Shown: positions 28,949 through 38,009, counted from the stretch's first letter. The stretch: DNA of 43,507 nucleotides from Actinomadura rifamycini DSM 43936 (GCF_000425065.1 NZ_AULB01000043.1:1-43507); one strand, 5' to 3'. Notes: generated by a model not told the origin, from the letters alone. Translations and numbers: made by a program.

Positions 28949-29794
28949 TCAGGCCGGATCGTCCAGCAGGGCGCCGAGGAGGTCGATCACGCCGGACGGC
29001 CCGTCCACGACGACGTCGGCGCGTTCGGCGAGCTTCGTGACCTCGTTCGACCCGCTGCACACCGTCACGCCGGGCACGCCCTCCGCGCGCAGCGCCTCGA
29101 CGGCGTCGAAGGCCGCGAGGTCGCCCAGGTCGTCGCCCGCGAACAGGACCGCGGACGGGCGTGCGCCGCGCTCGTCCACGAAGGCGCGGAGCGCGACGCC
29201 CTTGTCCATGCCGGGCGGGCGCAGTTCGAGGACGAACCGGCCGGGTTCGAGCGCGAGGCCCGTCCGCTCGGCGAGGGCCGCGATGATGCCGCGGAGCCGT
29301 TCGAGCGCCACCTCGGGCTCGGCGCAGCGCCGCGTGTGGACGACGAGCGCGTGCTGCTTGTCCTCGACGAACGTGCCGGGGGGCGCCCCGGCCGCCGCGA
29401 GGACGCCGGGGAGCTTCGCGCGGGCCTCGGCGACGCCCGGGAGCGGCTCGGGGGTCGTCAGTTCGCCCGACTCCCACCGTTCCATCCCGTACTGCCCGAG
29501 GACGACGAGGCCGTCGATCCCGGCGAACCCGCCGTACTCGACGGCGACCGCCGCCGGACGTCCGGTGATGATCGCGACCGCCCCGGCGCGCGCGGCGAGC
29601 CGGGCCAGCATTCCGGCGGCGCGCGGTTCGGCGCGCGCGTCGGCGGGGTCGGGGACGATCGGCGCGAGCGTGCCGTCGAAGTCGAAGGCGAGCAGGGCCC
29701 GGTCCGGGGCGCGCCGGAGCGCGTCGATCCCCTCGGCGCCGGCGGGCGTCACGGGACGTTCGTCGAGTCGCTTCGCAGAGCGGGGAGTAGTCAC
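28949..29794 (-). CDS. otsB: trehalose-6-phosphate phosphatase
   Basis: A HAD-superfamily enzyme of 281 residues that removes phosphate from trehalose-6-phosphate. Motif I DFDGT has the nucleophile D38 and acid D40, motif II is IITGRP, the Lys motif is in GMDKGVAL and motif III is FAGDDLGD. It is of typical length. The GTG start at 29794 is 19 nt after the stop of the DUF3263 gene, so they are co-transcribed. It completes the OtsAB pathway with the gene at 20804. Confidence 0.95.
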   Translation of the reverse strand: MTTPRSAKRLDERPVTPAGAEGIDALRRAPDRALLAFDFDGTLAPIVPDPADARAEPRAAGMLARLAARAGAVAIITGRPAAVAVEYGGFAGIDGLVVLGQYGMERWESGELTTPEPLPGVAEARAKLPGVLAAAGAPPGTFVEDKQHALVVHTRRCAEPEVALERLRGIIAALAERTGLALEPGRFVLELRPPGMDKGVALRAFVDERGARPSAVLFAGDDLGDLAAFDAVEALRAEGVPGVTVCSGSNEVTKLAERADVVVDGPSGVIDLLGALLDDPA

Positions 29795-29813
29795 GCGGAC
29801 CAGTGTCGCCGGG

Positions 29814-30446
29814 TCAGGGCCGGATGCCGAGGCGGCGCGCGGCGCGCTTGCGCTGCCGCTGCGACCGCATCCGGCGCAGCCGCTTGACCAGCATCGGGTC
29901 GCACTCGAGCGCCTCGGGCCGGTCGATCAGCAGGTTCAGCAGCTGGTAGTACCGGGTCGCCGACATGTCGAACAGCTCGCGGATGGCCTGCTCCTTGGCG
30001 CCCGCGTACTTCCACCAGCGCCGTTCGAAGGCGAGGATCTGGCGGTCGCGCTCCGACAGGCCCCCGGACGGGAACGCGGCGTCGTCGTCCGGGAGGGCAT
30101 CGTCCGCGAGGGCATCGTCCGCGAGGGCACCGGGCTCGGCGTCGGCGGGCTCCGCCGCCTCGTCGGCGGCGCCGTCCGCCTCCGGCTCGGCCGCCGCGGC
30201 CCGCTCGGGTTCCGGGGCCCGGGGCCCGGGCACGCCGGCCTCCGGCGCGCCGCCCCTCCGGGACGTCCCGGACTCGGGGGCGCGGGGGCGGGGAACGCCC
30301 GCGTCGGCTTCGGGGGAGGCGGCTTCGGGGGAGGCGGCTTCGGGTGAGGCGGCTTCGCCGTCGTCGGTCACGGGTCGCCGGGGGGCGCCTTCGTCCATGC
30401 TCACGTCCAGTCGGAGGGCGTCTCGGGGGGTGTCTGCCGCCGACAT
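29814..30446 (-). CDS. DUF3263 protein with extended repeat N-terminus
   Basis: A protein of 210 residues. The C-terminal 85 or so residues are the DUF3263 domain (LSERDRQILAFERRWWKYAG, AKEQAIRELFDMSATRYYQL, LIDRPEALECDPMLVKRLRR), a helix-turn-helix-like actinobacterial family. The N-terminal 125 residues are acidic, with AASPE repeats and an ADDAL repeat encoded by 15-bp tandem units. The usual family member is about 90-100 residues, so the extension is notable. ATG 30446 follows GAGGGGATCTC. It lies upstream of and coupled to otsB. It probably binds DNA, but that is inferred from the fold. Confidence 0.88.
   Translation of the reverse strand: MSAADTPRDALRLDVSMDEGAPRRPVTDDGEAASPEAASPEAASPEADAGVPRPRAPESGTSRRGGAPEAGVPGPRAPEPERAAAAEPEADGAADEAAEPADAEPGALADDALADDALPDDDAAFPSGGLSERDRQILAFERRWWKYAGAKEQAIRELFDMSATRYYQLLNLLIDRPEALECDPMLVKRLRRMRSQRQRKRAARRLGIRP
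30093..30131 (-). repeat. 15-bp tandem repeat in DUF3263 gene
   Basis: Two exact copies of GAGGGCATCGTCCGC plus a partial third encode the ADDAL repeats. Confidence 0.85.
30306..30358 (-). repeat. 15-bp tandem repeat in DUF3263 gene
   Basis: Three copies of GGCTTCGGGGGAGGC (the third with one change) and a partial fourth encode the AASPE repeats. Confidence 0.88.
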
Positions 30447-30667
30447 GAGATCCCCTCTGTGGTCACTGATCCCGGGTCGTCCGGTTCGGCAGGGTGCCAT
30501 GGTACGCGCCCGGACGGACGGCCACCGGTGGTTCGCGGGGAACGGGACGCCGCCGTTTCAGTGCATCACAACCCCGCTCACCTGGAGATCTTCATTTGCC
30601 CCGTGTCCCGGGACCGTGCCGCCGCCCCAGTGGAAACACCCGGCGAGATAAGCCTCATATAAAGATC

Positions 30668-30682
30668 GTGTGCACGGTACAC
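30668..30682. promoter_or_regulatory. near-palindromic operator upstream of marR-like gene
   Basis: GTGTGCACGGTACAC is an imperfect inverted repeat just downstream of the TATAAA element at 30658-30663. The position suits autorepression by the MarR-like protein or control of both divergent operons; this is inference. Confidence 0.4.
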
Positions 30683-30724
30683 CGGTTAGGGTGGGAGGAC
30701 GCCGACCGAACGGGAGACAGCTGC

Positions 30725-31336
30725 ATGGCGACGGAGACCAGCGCAACCGAACGGCCCGCCGAGTCGTCCGAACGCGACGTCCCCGACGAGACCCTGTCCG
30801 AGATCGCCACCGCGCTGTTCCACCTGCGGCGCGTCTGGGCCAAGCCCGACCTGATGAAGCGGGTCCGCGCGCAGACCGCCGCCGGACCGGACGGACGGCC
30901 CCTGCAGTTGTCGAACCTGATGGTCGTCCAGGCCGTCGCCGCGCTCCTCGCCGCCGCGGACGACCGCGCGGGCGACGGCTGCGACGCCCCCGAGATCACC
31001 GTCGGGGCCGTCGCGGACCGGCTGGAGGTCGACCCGTCGACCGCCAGCCGGCTGGTCGGGCACGCCATCGACGCCGGCCTGGTGTCGCGGCGCCCGTCCC
31101 CCGTCGACGCGCGCCGCGCCAACCTCGGGCTGACCGACGCGGGCACCCGCGTCAAGCAGGTCGCCGACCGCTTCCGCCGCACGTACTTCGAGGAGCTGAT
31201 GTCCGGCTGGACGGACCGGGAGCGCGCCGAGTTCGCGCGCCTGATCACCCGGTTCGCCGACGCGGCCGCCGCCCGGGAACCCCTGTACCCGGACGGCGGC
31301 GTCGGACGGATCTTCGAAGAGGCCGGCGCGGACTGA
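30725..31336 (+). CDS. MarR-like winged-helix regulator
   Basis: A protein of 203 residues with a MarR-type core: ITVGAVADRLEVDPSTASRL as recognition helices, VSRRPSPVDARRANLGLTDA as the wing, and long dimerisation helices (RTYFEELMSGWTDRERAEFA). The ATG at 30725 follows GGGAGACAGCTGC. The spacer to the divergent DUF3263-otsB operon is 277 bp and holds a TATAAAGAT -10-like element (30658) and a GTGTGCACGGTACAC near-palindrome at 30668-30682, likely its operator. Target and ligand unknown. Confidence 0.9.
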   Translation: MATETSATERPAESSERDVPDETLSEIATALFHLRRVWAKPDLMKRVRAQTAAGPDGRPLQLSNLMVVQAVAALLAAADDRAGDGCDAPEITVGAVADRLEVDPSTASRLVGHAIDAGLVSRRPSPVDARRANLGLTDAGTRVKQVADRFRRTYFEELMSGWTDRERAEFARLITRFADAAAAREPLYPDGGVGRIFEEAGAD

Positions 31337-31339
31337 CCG

Positions 31340-31645
31340 TCACGCGTCGGCGCGCAGCGCCGACATGCGCCTCAGGTACTCGTCCTCGTCGATCTCGCCG
31401 CGCGCGAACCGCTCGGCGAGGACCGACCGCGCCTTGCTCAGCGGGTCGCCGCCGCCGTGCGTCCCGCCGCCGTGCCGCCTGCCGCCGGCCAGATGCCGGC
31501 GGACGAAGTAGAACCCGGTCGCCAGCACGGCGAGCCAGAACAGCCCGAACATGACGGGGAACACGGGCCAGAACGCGGGCGCGTCCCCGCCGTCGGACCA
31601 GCCGCCGGGGTGCAACTGCGTCGCGAGCGTCGTCCACATGGTCAT
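31340..31645 (-). CDS. SHOCT-domain membrane protein
   Basis: A protein of 101 residues with one membrane helix (about 25-48, WPVFPVMFGLFWLAVLATGF) and a C-terminal SHOCT motif (LSKARSVLAERFARGEIDED then EYLRRMSAL), a short helical oligomerisation segment. The ATG at 31645 has AGGAGGTCG upstream. It is convergent with the marR-like gene, the two stops being only a few bases apart. Role unknown; SHOCT proteins often occur in envelope-stress contexts. Confidence 0.92.
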   Translation of the reverse strand: MTMWTTLATQLHPGGWSDGGDAPAFWPVFPVMFGLFWLAVLATGFYFVRRHLAGGRRHGGGTHGGGDPLSKARSVLAERFARGEIDEDEYLRRMSALRADA

Positions 31646-31773
31646 CGACCTCCTGTTTTCCTCGGATGGTTCGATGCTCGGCGACGGGTCCGGGGGGCGT
31701 CATCGGCCGCCCGGAGACTCCCGCGCTACGCCCGCCGGAGTACCGCGCGGGGCGGGGACGTGCGCCCCGCGGC

Positions 31774-31802
31774 GCCCGTCCGTCCGGGCGGGACGGACGG
31801 GC
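31774..31802 (-). terminator. mycosin gene terminator
   Basis: A perfect 12-bp stem (31774-31785 and 31791-31802) with loop GGGCG, 25 nt beyond the stop. Confidence 0.85.
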
Positions 31803-31826
31803 GGCGGCGACGGCTCACCACCCGGC

Positions 31827-33878
31827 TCACCACCAGGGCGGCCGGTACTCCTCTTCCTCGCCCGGGGTCGTCTCGCCCCGCGCGGCCGGGGCGTCCGAGG
31901 CTGCGGGCGCCGGGCCCGCGCCGTCCTGCGGGGACTCGCCCGGCGCCGCGGGCGCCCCGGCCGGCTCCGGGCGCCCGGCGGGCTGCGGCGCCGGGACGGC
32001 CGGGCGAGGCTCGGCGTCGGGGATGCCGGTGCCTTCGAGGGCGCTCCGCCGGAACCGCTCCCACGCCTCGTCGTCGAAGATCGGGATCTCGCCGGTCGCG
32101 GGGGCGTCGCCGCCCGCACCGTTCGCGGGCGTCCCGTTCGCGGGCGTCCCGCCGCGCGCGGCGCCGTCGAGGGCGTTCGCGTCGATCCCGAAGTCGCGGC
32201 CGTTCGCCGCCGGAGGGACGTCCCGGCCCGCCGCGGCCCCCGGCGGGGACGGGCGCGGCTCGAACCGCACCGTGGGCGGTGCGGCGTCCGGCGGCCGCCC
32301 GCCCGGCACCGCCGGATGGGGCTCGAACCGCACCGGGGCGCCCGGGTCGGCGTATCCGGGCGGCGGCTGCACATGGGTGTTCTGCCACAGCGGCGCGTCG
32401 ACCGGGGCCATCGGCGGCCCGCCGCCCTCGGCCGGGGGCGCCGCGGCGGCCCCGGCGGACGGGCGGACCGGGGTGCGCGGCACCGGCTCGGGGGGCGGCC
32501 CGGGCAGCCCGTACTCGGGCATCGTCTCCGCGTCCTCGTCGTCCTCGCGCCGCCCGCGCTGCCGCCAGCCGAGCGCCACCCCGAGCAGGATCAGCGCCCC
32601 GCCGCCGCCGAGGACGAGCGGCAGCAGCAGGCCCGTGCCCGCGTCCTCCGGTTCGGCGACCGGCTCGGGCGTCGGCACCGGCGTCGGGGTCTGGACGGGG
32701 CCGGTCGACACCTTGTTCAGGGCGTGCGCGGCGAGCAGGGTGCGGACGGCGTCCACGGTCCCCGGGCAGCCGGCGAACCCGGTCGGGTGCCCGGCGCGGG
32801 CGGGCGACCCCTCGACGAGCGCCCGCCGCACCTCGTCCGGCGTCAGCTTCGGGTAGCGGGCGCGGACGAGCGCGGCGACGCCCGCGACGATCGCCGACGA
32901 CGCGCTCGTGCCCGTCCCGACGACGTAGCCCTTGCCGTTGTCGGCGCTGACGATGTCCACGCCGGGGGCGCACACGGACACGTGCGAGTGCCGGTTGCTG
33001 TCGTCCCACAGGCGCATGTACCGGTCGAGGGCGCCCACCGCGATGACGCCCGGGTAGGCGGCGGGGAAGTTCTTCCGGTTCGCGGTGGAGCCGTCGTTGC
33101 CGGCGGACGCGATCAGCACCACGCCCCGGTTCAGCGCGTACCGGATCGCGCTCGCCTGCGCCGGGGTGCCGTTGTAGTACTGCTGGCCGCCGCCGAGCGA
33201 CATGTTGATGATGTCGGCGCCGTTGTCGACGGCGTACCGGATGCCCTGCGCGATCGCGTCGCCGTCCCCGGCCTGCCGCCGCTGCTCGCGCCGCATCGGG
33301 TCGTCGTTCTCCAGCGTCACCCGGATCGACAGGACGCGGCTCTGCGGCGCCACCCCCATGATCCCCTGGGAGCCGCCGCGGCCGTGCCCGTGACCGGCGA
33401 TGATGCTGGCCATCGAGGTGCCGTGCAGCCCCCAGTAGCGGGTGCCGGGCGGGCGCCCGCCGCCGGTCAGGTCGGGCCCGTTCACGACGCTGCCGACGAG
33501 GTCGGGGTGGTTCGCGTCGACGCCGGTGTCGAGCACCGCGACGGTGACGTCCTGGCCCGTGGACCACTTCCACGCCCGCTCCGCGCGGACCGTCTCCAGG
33601 TGCCACTCGCGGGCGCGGATCTGGTCTGCGGCGGCGATCGGCGCGCCGGCCGCGGCGCCGCGGACGGGACGGGACGCGCCGTCCGCGCCGTCGGGCGCCA
33701 TCACGATCGGGACGGCCGCGGCGGCCGCCAGCGACACGACGGCGAGGGCGGCGGTCGCCCGCGCCGAGCGCGGGACCGGACGCCGGGCCGGGCGCGGTGC
33801 GGGGCGCGGGAACGGGGTCCGGCGGGGGCGCAGGGCCGGACGAGCACGCCGGGAACGGTGCCGACCGGCTTGGGACAC
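31827..33878 (-). CDS. mycosin-like subtilisin protease with long cytoplasmic tail
   Basis: A protein of 683 residues. A basic Arg/Pro-rich N-terminus and signal/anchor helix (41-62) precede an S8 domain with D117 (AVLDTGVD), H152 (LHGTSMAS), oxyanion N261 (SAGNDGS) and S325 (GTGTSASSAI), all present. A C-terminal TM at about 417-438 is followed by about 245 cytosolic residues rich in Pro/Ala, ending EEEEYRPPWW. Mycosins of type VII secretion have the same order but a very short tail. The GTG at 33878 was chosen because GGGAGGAGG lies 9 nt upstream. No esx or ecc genes are nearby, so it may act in another envelope role. Confidence 0.9.
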   Translation of the reverse strand: MSQAGRHRSRRARPALRPRRTPFPRPAPRPARRPVPRSARATAALAVVSLAAAAAVPIVMAPDGADGASRPVRGAAAGAPIAAADQIRAREWHLETVRAERAWKWSTGQDVTVAVLDTGVDANHPDLVGSVVNGPDLTGGGRPPGTRYWGLHGTSMASIIAGHGHGRGGSQGIMGVAPQSRVLSIRVTLENDDPMRREQRRQAGDGDAIAQGIRYAVDNGADIINMSLGGGQQYYNGTPAQASAIRYALNRGVVLIASAGNDGSTANRKNFPAAYPGVIAVGALDRYMRLWDDSNRHSHVSVCAPGVDIVSADNGKGYVVGTGTSASSAIVAGVAALVRARYPKLTPDEVRRALVEGSPARAGHPTGFAGCPGTVDAVRTLLAAHALNKVSTGPVQTPTPVPTPEPVAEPEDAGTGLLLPLVLGGGGALILLGVALGWRQRGRREDDEDAETMPEYGLPGPPPEPVPRTPVRPSAGAAAAPPAEGGGPPMAPVDAPLWQNTHVQPPPGYADPGAPVRFEPHPAVPGGRPPDAAPPTVRFEPRPSPPGAAAGRDVPPAANGRDFGIDANALDGAARGGTPANGTPANGAGGDAPATGEIPIFDDEAWERFRRSALEGTGIPDAEPRPAVPAPQPAGRPEPAGAPAAPGESPQDGAGPAPAASDAPAARGETTPGEEEEYRPPWW

Positions 33879-34088
33879 CCTGCCGCACCTCCTCCCGGTG
33901 TCGACCGTGCTCCACGGCGAGCCACATTGTGCCACGGGATCATCAGGCGGCCCGGGCACACGGAACATTAAGGCACGCTCCGGGCGGTGCGGAACGTCCC
34001 GCCCGCGATGCCCCGCTGTGGGCTTCGCCTCACCGGCCGGACACGGCCACGCCGGCCCCGGGCGTCCGGGCCGTCCGGTCCCGGGGCG

Positions 34089-35747
34089 TCAGTGCGAACC
34101 GGCCCCCGTGAGGGCCCGCACCGACAGGTCGTCGTAGCGCAGCGGGTCGGCTTTCTCGCGGGCGAGGAACGTCCCGGCGACCGCGCACGCGAACCCGATC
34201 GGGACCGACACGATCCCGGGGTTCTCCAGCGGGAACAGGTGGAAGTCGACGCCCGCGGGGAACAGCGACAGGCTCCGCCCGGTCACCGGATCGGCCTTCC
34301 CCGACACGACCGGCGAGAAGAACACCAGCACCAGCGAGCTGCCGAGACCGCCGTAGATCCCCGCGACCGCGCCCGTCGAGTTGAACCGCCGCCAGAACAG
34401 CGACAGGACGATCGCGGGCAGGTTCGCCGACGCGGCGATCGCGAACGCCAGCGCCACCAGGAACGCCACGTTGAGGTCGCGCGCGACGACGGCCAGGACG
34501 ACCGCGAGCGCCCCCACCAGGAACGCCGCGACCCGCGCCACCGCGACCTCCTGCGACTCGCGCGGACGCCCGAACATCAGCACCTGGCCGAAGTAGTCGT
34601 GCGCCAGCGACGTCGACGACGCCAGCACCAGGCCCGACACCACGGCGAGGATCGTCGCGAACGCGACCGCGCCGGTGAACGCGAGCAGCACGTCCCCGCC
34701 GACCGGCCCGGCGACGTGCGCACCGACCGCGTGCGCGAGCTGCAGCGCCGCGGTGTTGCCGGACGGGTCCTGGGCGACGATCTTTTCGCGCCCGACGAGC
34801 GCCGCCGCGCCGAACCCGAGCGCGAGCGTCATCAGGTAGAACGCGCCGACGAGCCCGATCGACCACGACACGGACGTGCGCGCGGCGCGGGCGTCCGGCA
34901 CGGTGAAGAACCGGGTGACGATGTGCGGCAGGCCGACCGTGCCGAGGACGAGCGCGAGCGCGAGGCTGAAGAAGTCGAGCTTGCCGACGATCGTCCGGTA
35001 GGCGTCGCCCTCGACGTCCGGGCCGTAGTGCAGCCCGGGGCGCAGGAACGCGTCGCCGCGGCCGCTCGCGTCGGCCGCCGACCCCAGCATCGCGCTGGGG
35101 TCGAACCCGAACCGGCCCAGCACCAGCACCGTCAGGACGACCGTGCCGCCCATCAGCAGCACGGCCTTGACGATCTGCACCCAGGTGGTGGCCTTCATCC
35201 CGCCGAACACCACGTAGCCGATCATCAGCAGGCCGACCACGACGATCGTGACCGTCTCCGCGACACCCGCCGACATCCCCAGGAACCGCTCACCCGGGTG
35301 CACACCGAGCAGCATCGACACGAGCGCCCCGGCCCCGACCATCTGGGCGAGCAGGTAGAAGACCGACACCGTGACCGTGGAGACCACCGCCGCGCGCCGC
35401 ACCGGCGGCTGCCGCCGGACCCGCTGCGCGAGGACGTCCGCGAGCGTGAAGCGTCCGGCGTTCCGCAGCGCCCCGACCAGCAGGAGCGCGAGCAGCCACG
35501 CCACGAGGAACCCGATCGAGTACAGGAACCCGTCGTACCCGGACAGCGCGATGAGCCCCGCGATGCCGAGGAACGACGCCGCCGACATGTAGTCGCCCGC
35601 GATCGCCATCCCGTTCTGCGGGCCGGAGAACGTCCGGCCGCCCGCGTAGAAGTCGTCCGCTCCCCGCGTGTTGGCGCGCGCCCACACCGTGATCCCGAGG
35701 GTGATCAGCACGAAGACGACGAACACCCCGAACGTCAGCTCCGTCAC
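34089..35747 (-). CDS. sodium:solute (acetate-type) symporter
   Basis: A protein of 552 residues with about 13 membrane helices of the SSS family, closest in pattern to ActP-type cation/acetate symporters: YAGGRTFSGPQNGMAIAGDY, MSAASFLGIAGLIALSGYDG, LLAQMVGAGALVSMLLGV and ASSTSLAHDYFGQV. The GTG start at 35747 forms a GTGA overlap with the DUF485 gene upstream, the typical DUF485-ActP arrangement. Acetate or a related short acid is the probable substrate by family. Confidence 0.93.
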   Translation of the reverse strand: MTELTFGVFVVFVLITLGITVWARANTRGADDFYAGGRTFSGPQNGMAIAGDYMSAASFLGIAGLIALSGYDGFLYSIGFLVAWLLALLLVGALRNAGRFTLADVLAQRVRRQPPVRRAAVVSTVTVSVFYLLAQMVGAGALVSMLLGVHPGERFLGMSAGVAETVTIVVVGLLMIGYVVFGGMKATTWVQIVKAVLLMGGTVVLTVLVLGRFGFDPSAMLGSAADASGRGDAFLRPGLHYGPDVEGDAYRTIVGKLDFFSLALALVLGTVGLPHIVTRFFTVPDARAARTSVSWSIGLVGAFYLMTLALGFGAAALVGREKIVAQDPSGNTAALQLAHAVGAHVAGPVGGDVLLAFTGAVAFATILAVVSGLVLASSTSLAHDYFGQVLMFGRPRESQEVAVARVAAFLVGALAVVLAVVARDLNVAFLVALAFAIAASANLPAIVLSLFWRRFNSTGAVAGIYGGLGSSLVLVFFSPVVSGKADPVTGRSLSLFPAGVDFHLFPLENPGIVSVPIGFACAVAGTFLAREKADPLRYDDLSVRALTGAGSH

Positions 35748-36277
35748 CGCGCCTCCCCCATCCGGACGTCCCAGCGCCCGTCCGACGCGCGCGGCGCGAC
35801 CGGCGCGGCGGGCCGCGGCACGCCGGCCGCCGGACGTCCCGGCGGTGCGGGACGCGCGGCCGGCGCGGGCCCCGGGGGCACGTCCCGGCCGAACGCCGCG
35901 GGCGCGGCGGCGGCCGGCGGGCCGTCGGCCTCGGCGCGCAGCTCGTCCGCGAGCGGGTCGAGGCGCCGCCGCGCGTAGGCGGCGAACGCCGCGGCGAGCG
36001 CGAACGTCGAGACGAACTGCAGCACCCCGAGCAGCATCGCGACGTTGACGTTCCCGGCGACCGGCCGCGCCATGAACCCCCGCGCGAACGCCGACAGGGC
36101 GACGTACAGGAAGTACCAGCCCAGGAAGCCTCCCGCGATGACGGCGACCGTCCGGCGGAACCGGCGGTCCAGCCGCCGGAACCGCTCGTCCCCGGCGACC
36201 GGCGCGTACCGCCCCGGAGGGACCCTTCTGCCCCGTTCCGCCCCCAGGCGTCCCGTCGGGTCCGTTCCCCCGACCAT
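35744..36277 (-). CDS. DUF485 membrane protein with Pro/Ala-rich tail
   Basis: A protein of 177 residues. DUF485 proteins are small two-helix partners of ActP-type symporters. Helices lie at about 42-62 (VAVIAGGFLGWYFLYVALSA) and 76-100, with the family motif FMARPVAGNVNVAMLLGVLQ between. A Pro/Ala-rich C-terminal tail of about 65 residues extends beyond the usual size. The ATG at 36277 has GGGGGCCGG before it and is preferred over 36298, which has none. It overlaps the symporter start. Confidence 0.88.
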   Translation of the reverse strand: MVGGTDPTGRLGAERGRRVPPGRYAPVAGDERFRRLDRRFRRTVAVIAGGFLGWYFLYVALSAFARGFMARPVAGNVNVAMLLGVLQFVSTFALAAAFAAYARRRLDPLADELRAEADGPPAAAAPAAFGRDVPPGPAPAARPAPPGRPAAGVPRPAAPVAPRASDGRWDVRMGEAR

Positions 36278-36395
36278 CCGGCCCCCTATCCGCGTCATGA
36301 CTCTATGTATCGATTTGGCAACACCATGAGACCAAAGGAGCAAGATCGCCGATGCGGAATTGACGAGAATCAGAACAATCCCTTGCCCGTCCGCC

Positions 36396-36458
36396 TTGCC
36401 GAGGCGACTGTACAGACGTACAGTGTACAAACGTACAGGTTGCTGAACATGCGTACAG
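36396..36458 (+). promoter_or_regulatory. tetR promoter with GTACA operator array
   Basis: -35 TTGCCG (36396-36401), 17-nt spacer, -10 TACAGT (36419-36424). Overlapping it are CTGTAC-N4-GTACAG (36408-36423) and TGTAC-N4-GTACA (36424-36437), two adjacent near-identical palindromes, and a half-site GTACAG at 36453-36458. The arrangement fits cooperative binding of TetR-family dimers and autorepression. Confidence 0.75.
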
Positions 36459-36468
36459 GGGGGCCGCG

Positions 36469-37119
36469 GTGGGCGGGCAGCGAGAACCGGAAGACCTGAC
36501 GACACGCGCACGGATCAGGGACGCGGCGATGCTCGAGTTCGCCCGGCTCGGCGAGAAAGGCGCCACGATCCGCGGGATCGCGAAGGCCGCCGGGGTCTCG
36601 CCCGCGCTCGTCCAGCACCACTTCACGAACAAGGCCGCGCTCCGGCGCGCCTGCGACACCTACGCCATCGACGCGATCCGCCGGGTCAAAGAAGAAGCGC
36701 TGTCCGGCGGCATGGAGAACCCGAACTTCCTAGCCATCGCGATGCAGACGGCCTTGCCCGTCCAGCACTACGTGGCGCGCGCGCTGGCGGAAGACTCCGA
36801 CGCCGCGCGCGCGCTGTTCGAGGACGCGGTGCAGTTCAGCGAGGACATCCTGTCGCGCGGCACCCCCGGCATGCGCAAGCCCACCACCGACGACCTGCAC
36901 GCCTACGCGGCCGTGATCACCGCCATGAACTTCGGCATCGTCGTCCTGAACGGGCACCTCTCCCGCGCGCTCGGCACCGACATCCTCACCCCCGAGGGCT
37001 ACCCCCGCCTCGCCATGGCGCTCATGGACATCCACACCGACAACCTCATCACCCCGGAACTCGAGGAGCAGACCCGCGCGGTCCTGCGGACCATGCTGGA
37101 GAACAAGGAGAACCGGTGA
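36469..37119 (+). CDS. TetR-family repressor
   Basis: A protein of 216 residues with an N-terminal helix-turn-helix (ATIRGIAKAAGVSPALVQHH, FTNKAALRRACD) and a variable ligand-binding domain. The GTG start at 36469 lies close behind the operator array. The stop overlaps the GTG of the ABC ATPase (GTGA), so repressor and exporter are one operon: the exported compound, or a related drug, is the likely inducer. Confidence 0.94.
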   Translation: MGGQREPEDLTTRARIRDAAMLEFARLGEKGATIRGIAKAAGVSPALVQHHFTNKAALRRACDTYAIDAIRRVKEEALSGGMENPNFLAIAMQTALPVQHYVARALAEDSDAARALFEDAVQFSEDILSRGTPGMRKPTTDDLHAYAAVITAMNFGIVVLNGHLSRALGTDILTPEGYPRLAMALMDIHTDNLITPELEEQTRAVLRTMLENKENR

Positions 37120-38009
37120 AGCAGACGAACCCCGTCCAGGTGTCCGGCCTGGTGAAGACCTTCGGACGGACGCGCGCGCTCGACGGGCTCGACCTCGACG
37201 TCCGTCCCGGCGAGGTGCACGGCTTCCTCGGCCCGAACGGGGCCGGGAAGTCCACCGCCATCCGCGTCCTGCTCGGCCTGCTGCGCGCCGACGCCGGCAG
37301 CGTCCGGCTCCTCGGCGGCGACCCCTGGCGGGACGCGACCGACCTGCACCGCCACCTCGCCTACGTCCCCGGCGACGTCACGCTGTGGCCGAACCTGTCC
37401 GGCGGCGAGGTCATCGACCTCCTCGGCCGGATGCGCGGCGGCCTCGACAAGGCCCGGCGCGCCGAACTGCTCGACCGCTTCGAACTCGACCCCCGCAAGA
37501 AGGGCCGCACCTACTCGAAGGGCAACCGGCAGAAGGTCGGGCTGGTCGCCGCCCTGTCGTCCGACGCGGACCTCCTCATCCTGGACGAACCCACCTCGGG
37601 CCTCGACCCCCTGATGGAGGAGGTCTTCCAGGAGTGCGTCCGCGAGGAGCGCGCCAAGGGCCGCACCGTCCTGCTGTCCAGCCACATCCTCTCCGAGGTC
37701 GAGGCGCTCTGCGACCGGGTGACGATCATCCGCAGGGGCGCCGCCGTCGAGACCGGCACCCTCGCCGACCTGCGCCACCTCACCCGCACGTCCATCGACG
37801 CCGACCTCGCCGCGCCGCCCGACGGCCTCTCCCGCCTCCCCGGCGTCCACGACCTGCGCGTCGACGGCGCGCGCGTCCGCTGCGAGGTCGACACCGACCG
37901 GCTCGACGACGTCCTCAAGCACCTCACGTCCGCCGGCGTGCGGAGCCTCACCAGCCGCCCGCCCACGCTCGAGGAGCTGTTCCTGCGCCACTACAAGGAC
38001 GCGGCATGA
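37116..38009 (+). CDS. ABC exporter ATP-binding subunit
   Basis: A protein of 297 residues. Walker A GPNGAGKST, a degenerate signature YSKGNRQKVGL (in place of LSGGQ), Walker B LLILDEP, and the H-loop SSHILSEVE are present. The C-terminal 80 residues form a DrrA-type extension. It belongs to the drug-export subfamily related to polyketide antibiotic exporters. It overlaps tetR (GTGA) and the permease (ATGA). Confidence 0.95.
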   Translation: MKQTNPVQVSGLVKTFGRTRALDGLDLDVRPGEVHGFLGPNGAGKSTAIRVLLGLLRADAGSVRLLGGDPWRDATDLHRHLAYVPGDVTLWPNLSGGEVIDLLGRMRGGLDKARRAELLDRFELDPRKKGRTYSKGNRQKVGLVAALSSDADLLILDEPTSGLDPLMEEVFQECVREERAKGRTVLLSSHILSEVEALCDRVTIIRRGAAVETGTLADLRHLTRTSIDADLAAPPDGLSRLPGVHDLRVDGARVRCEVDTDRLDDVLKHLTSAGVRSLTSRPPTLEELFLRHYKDAA

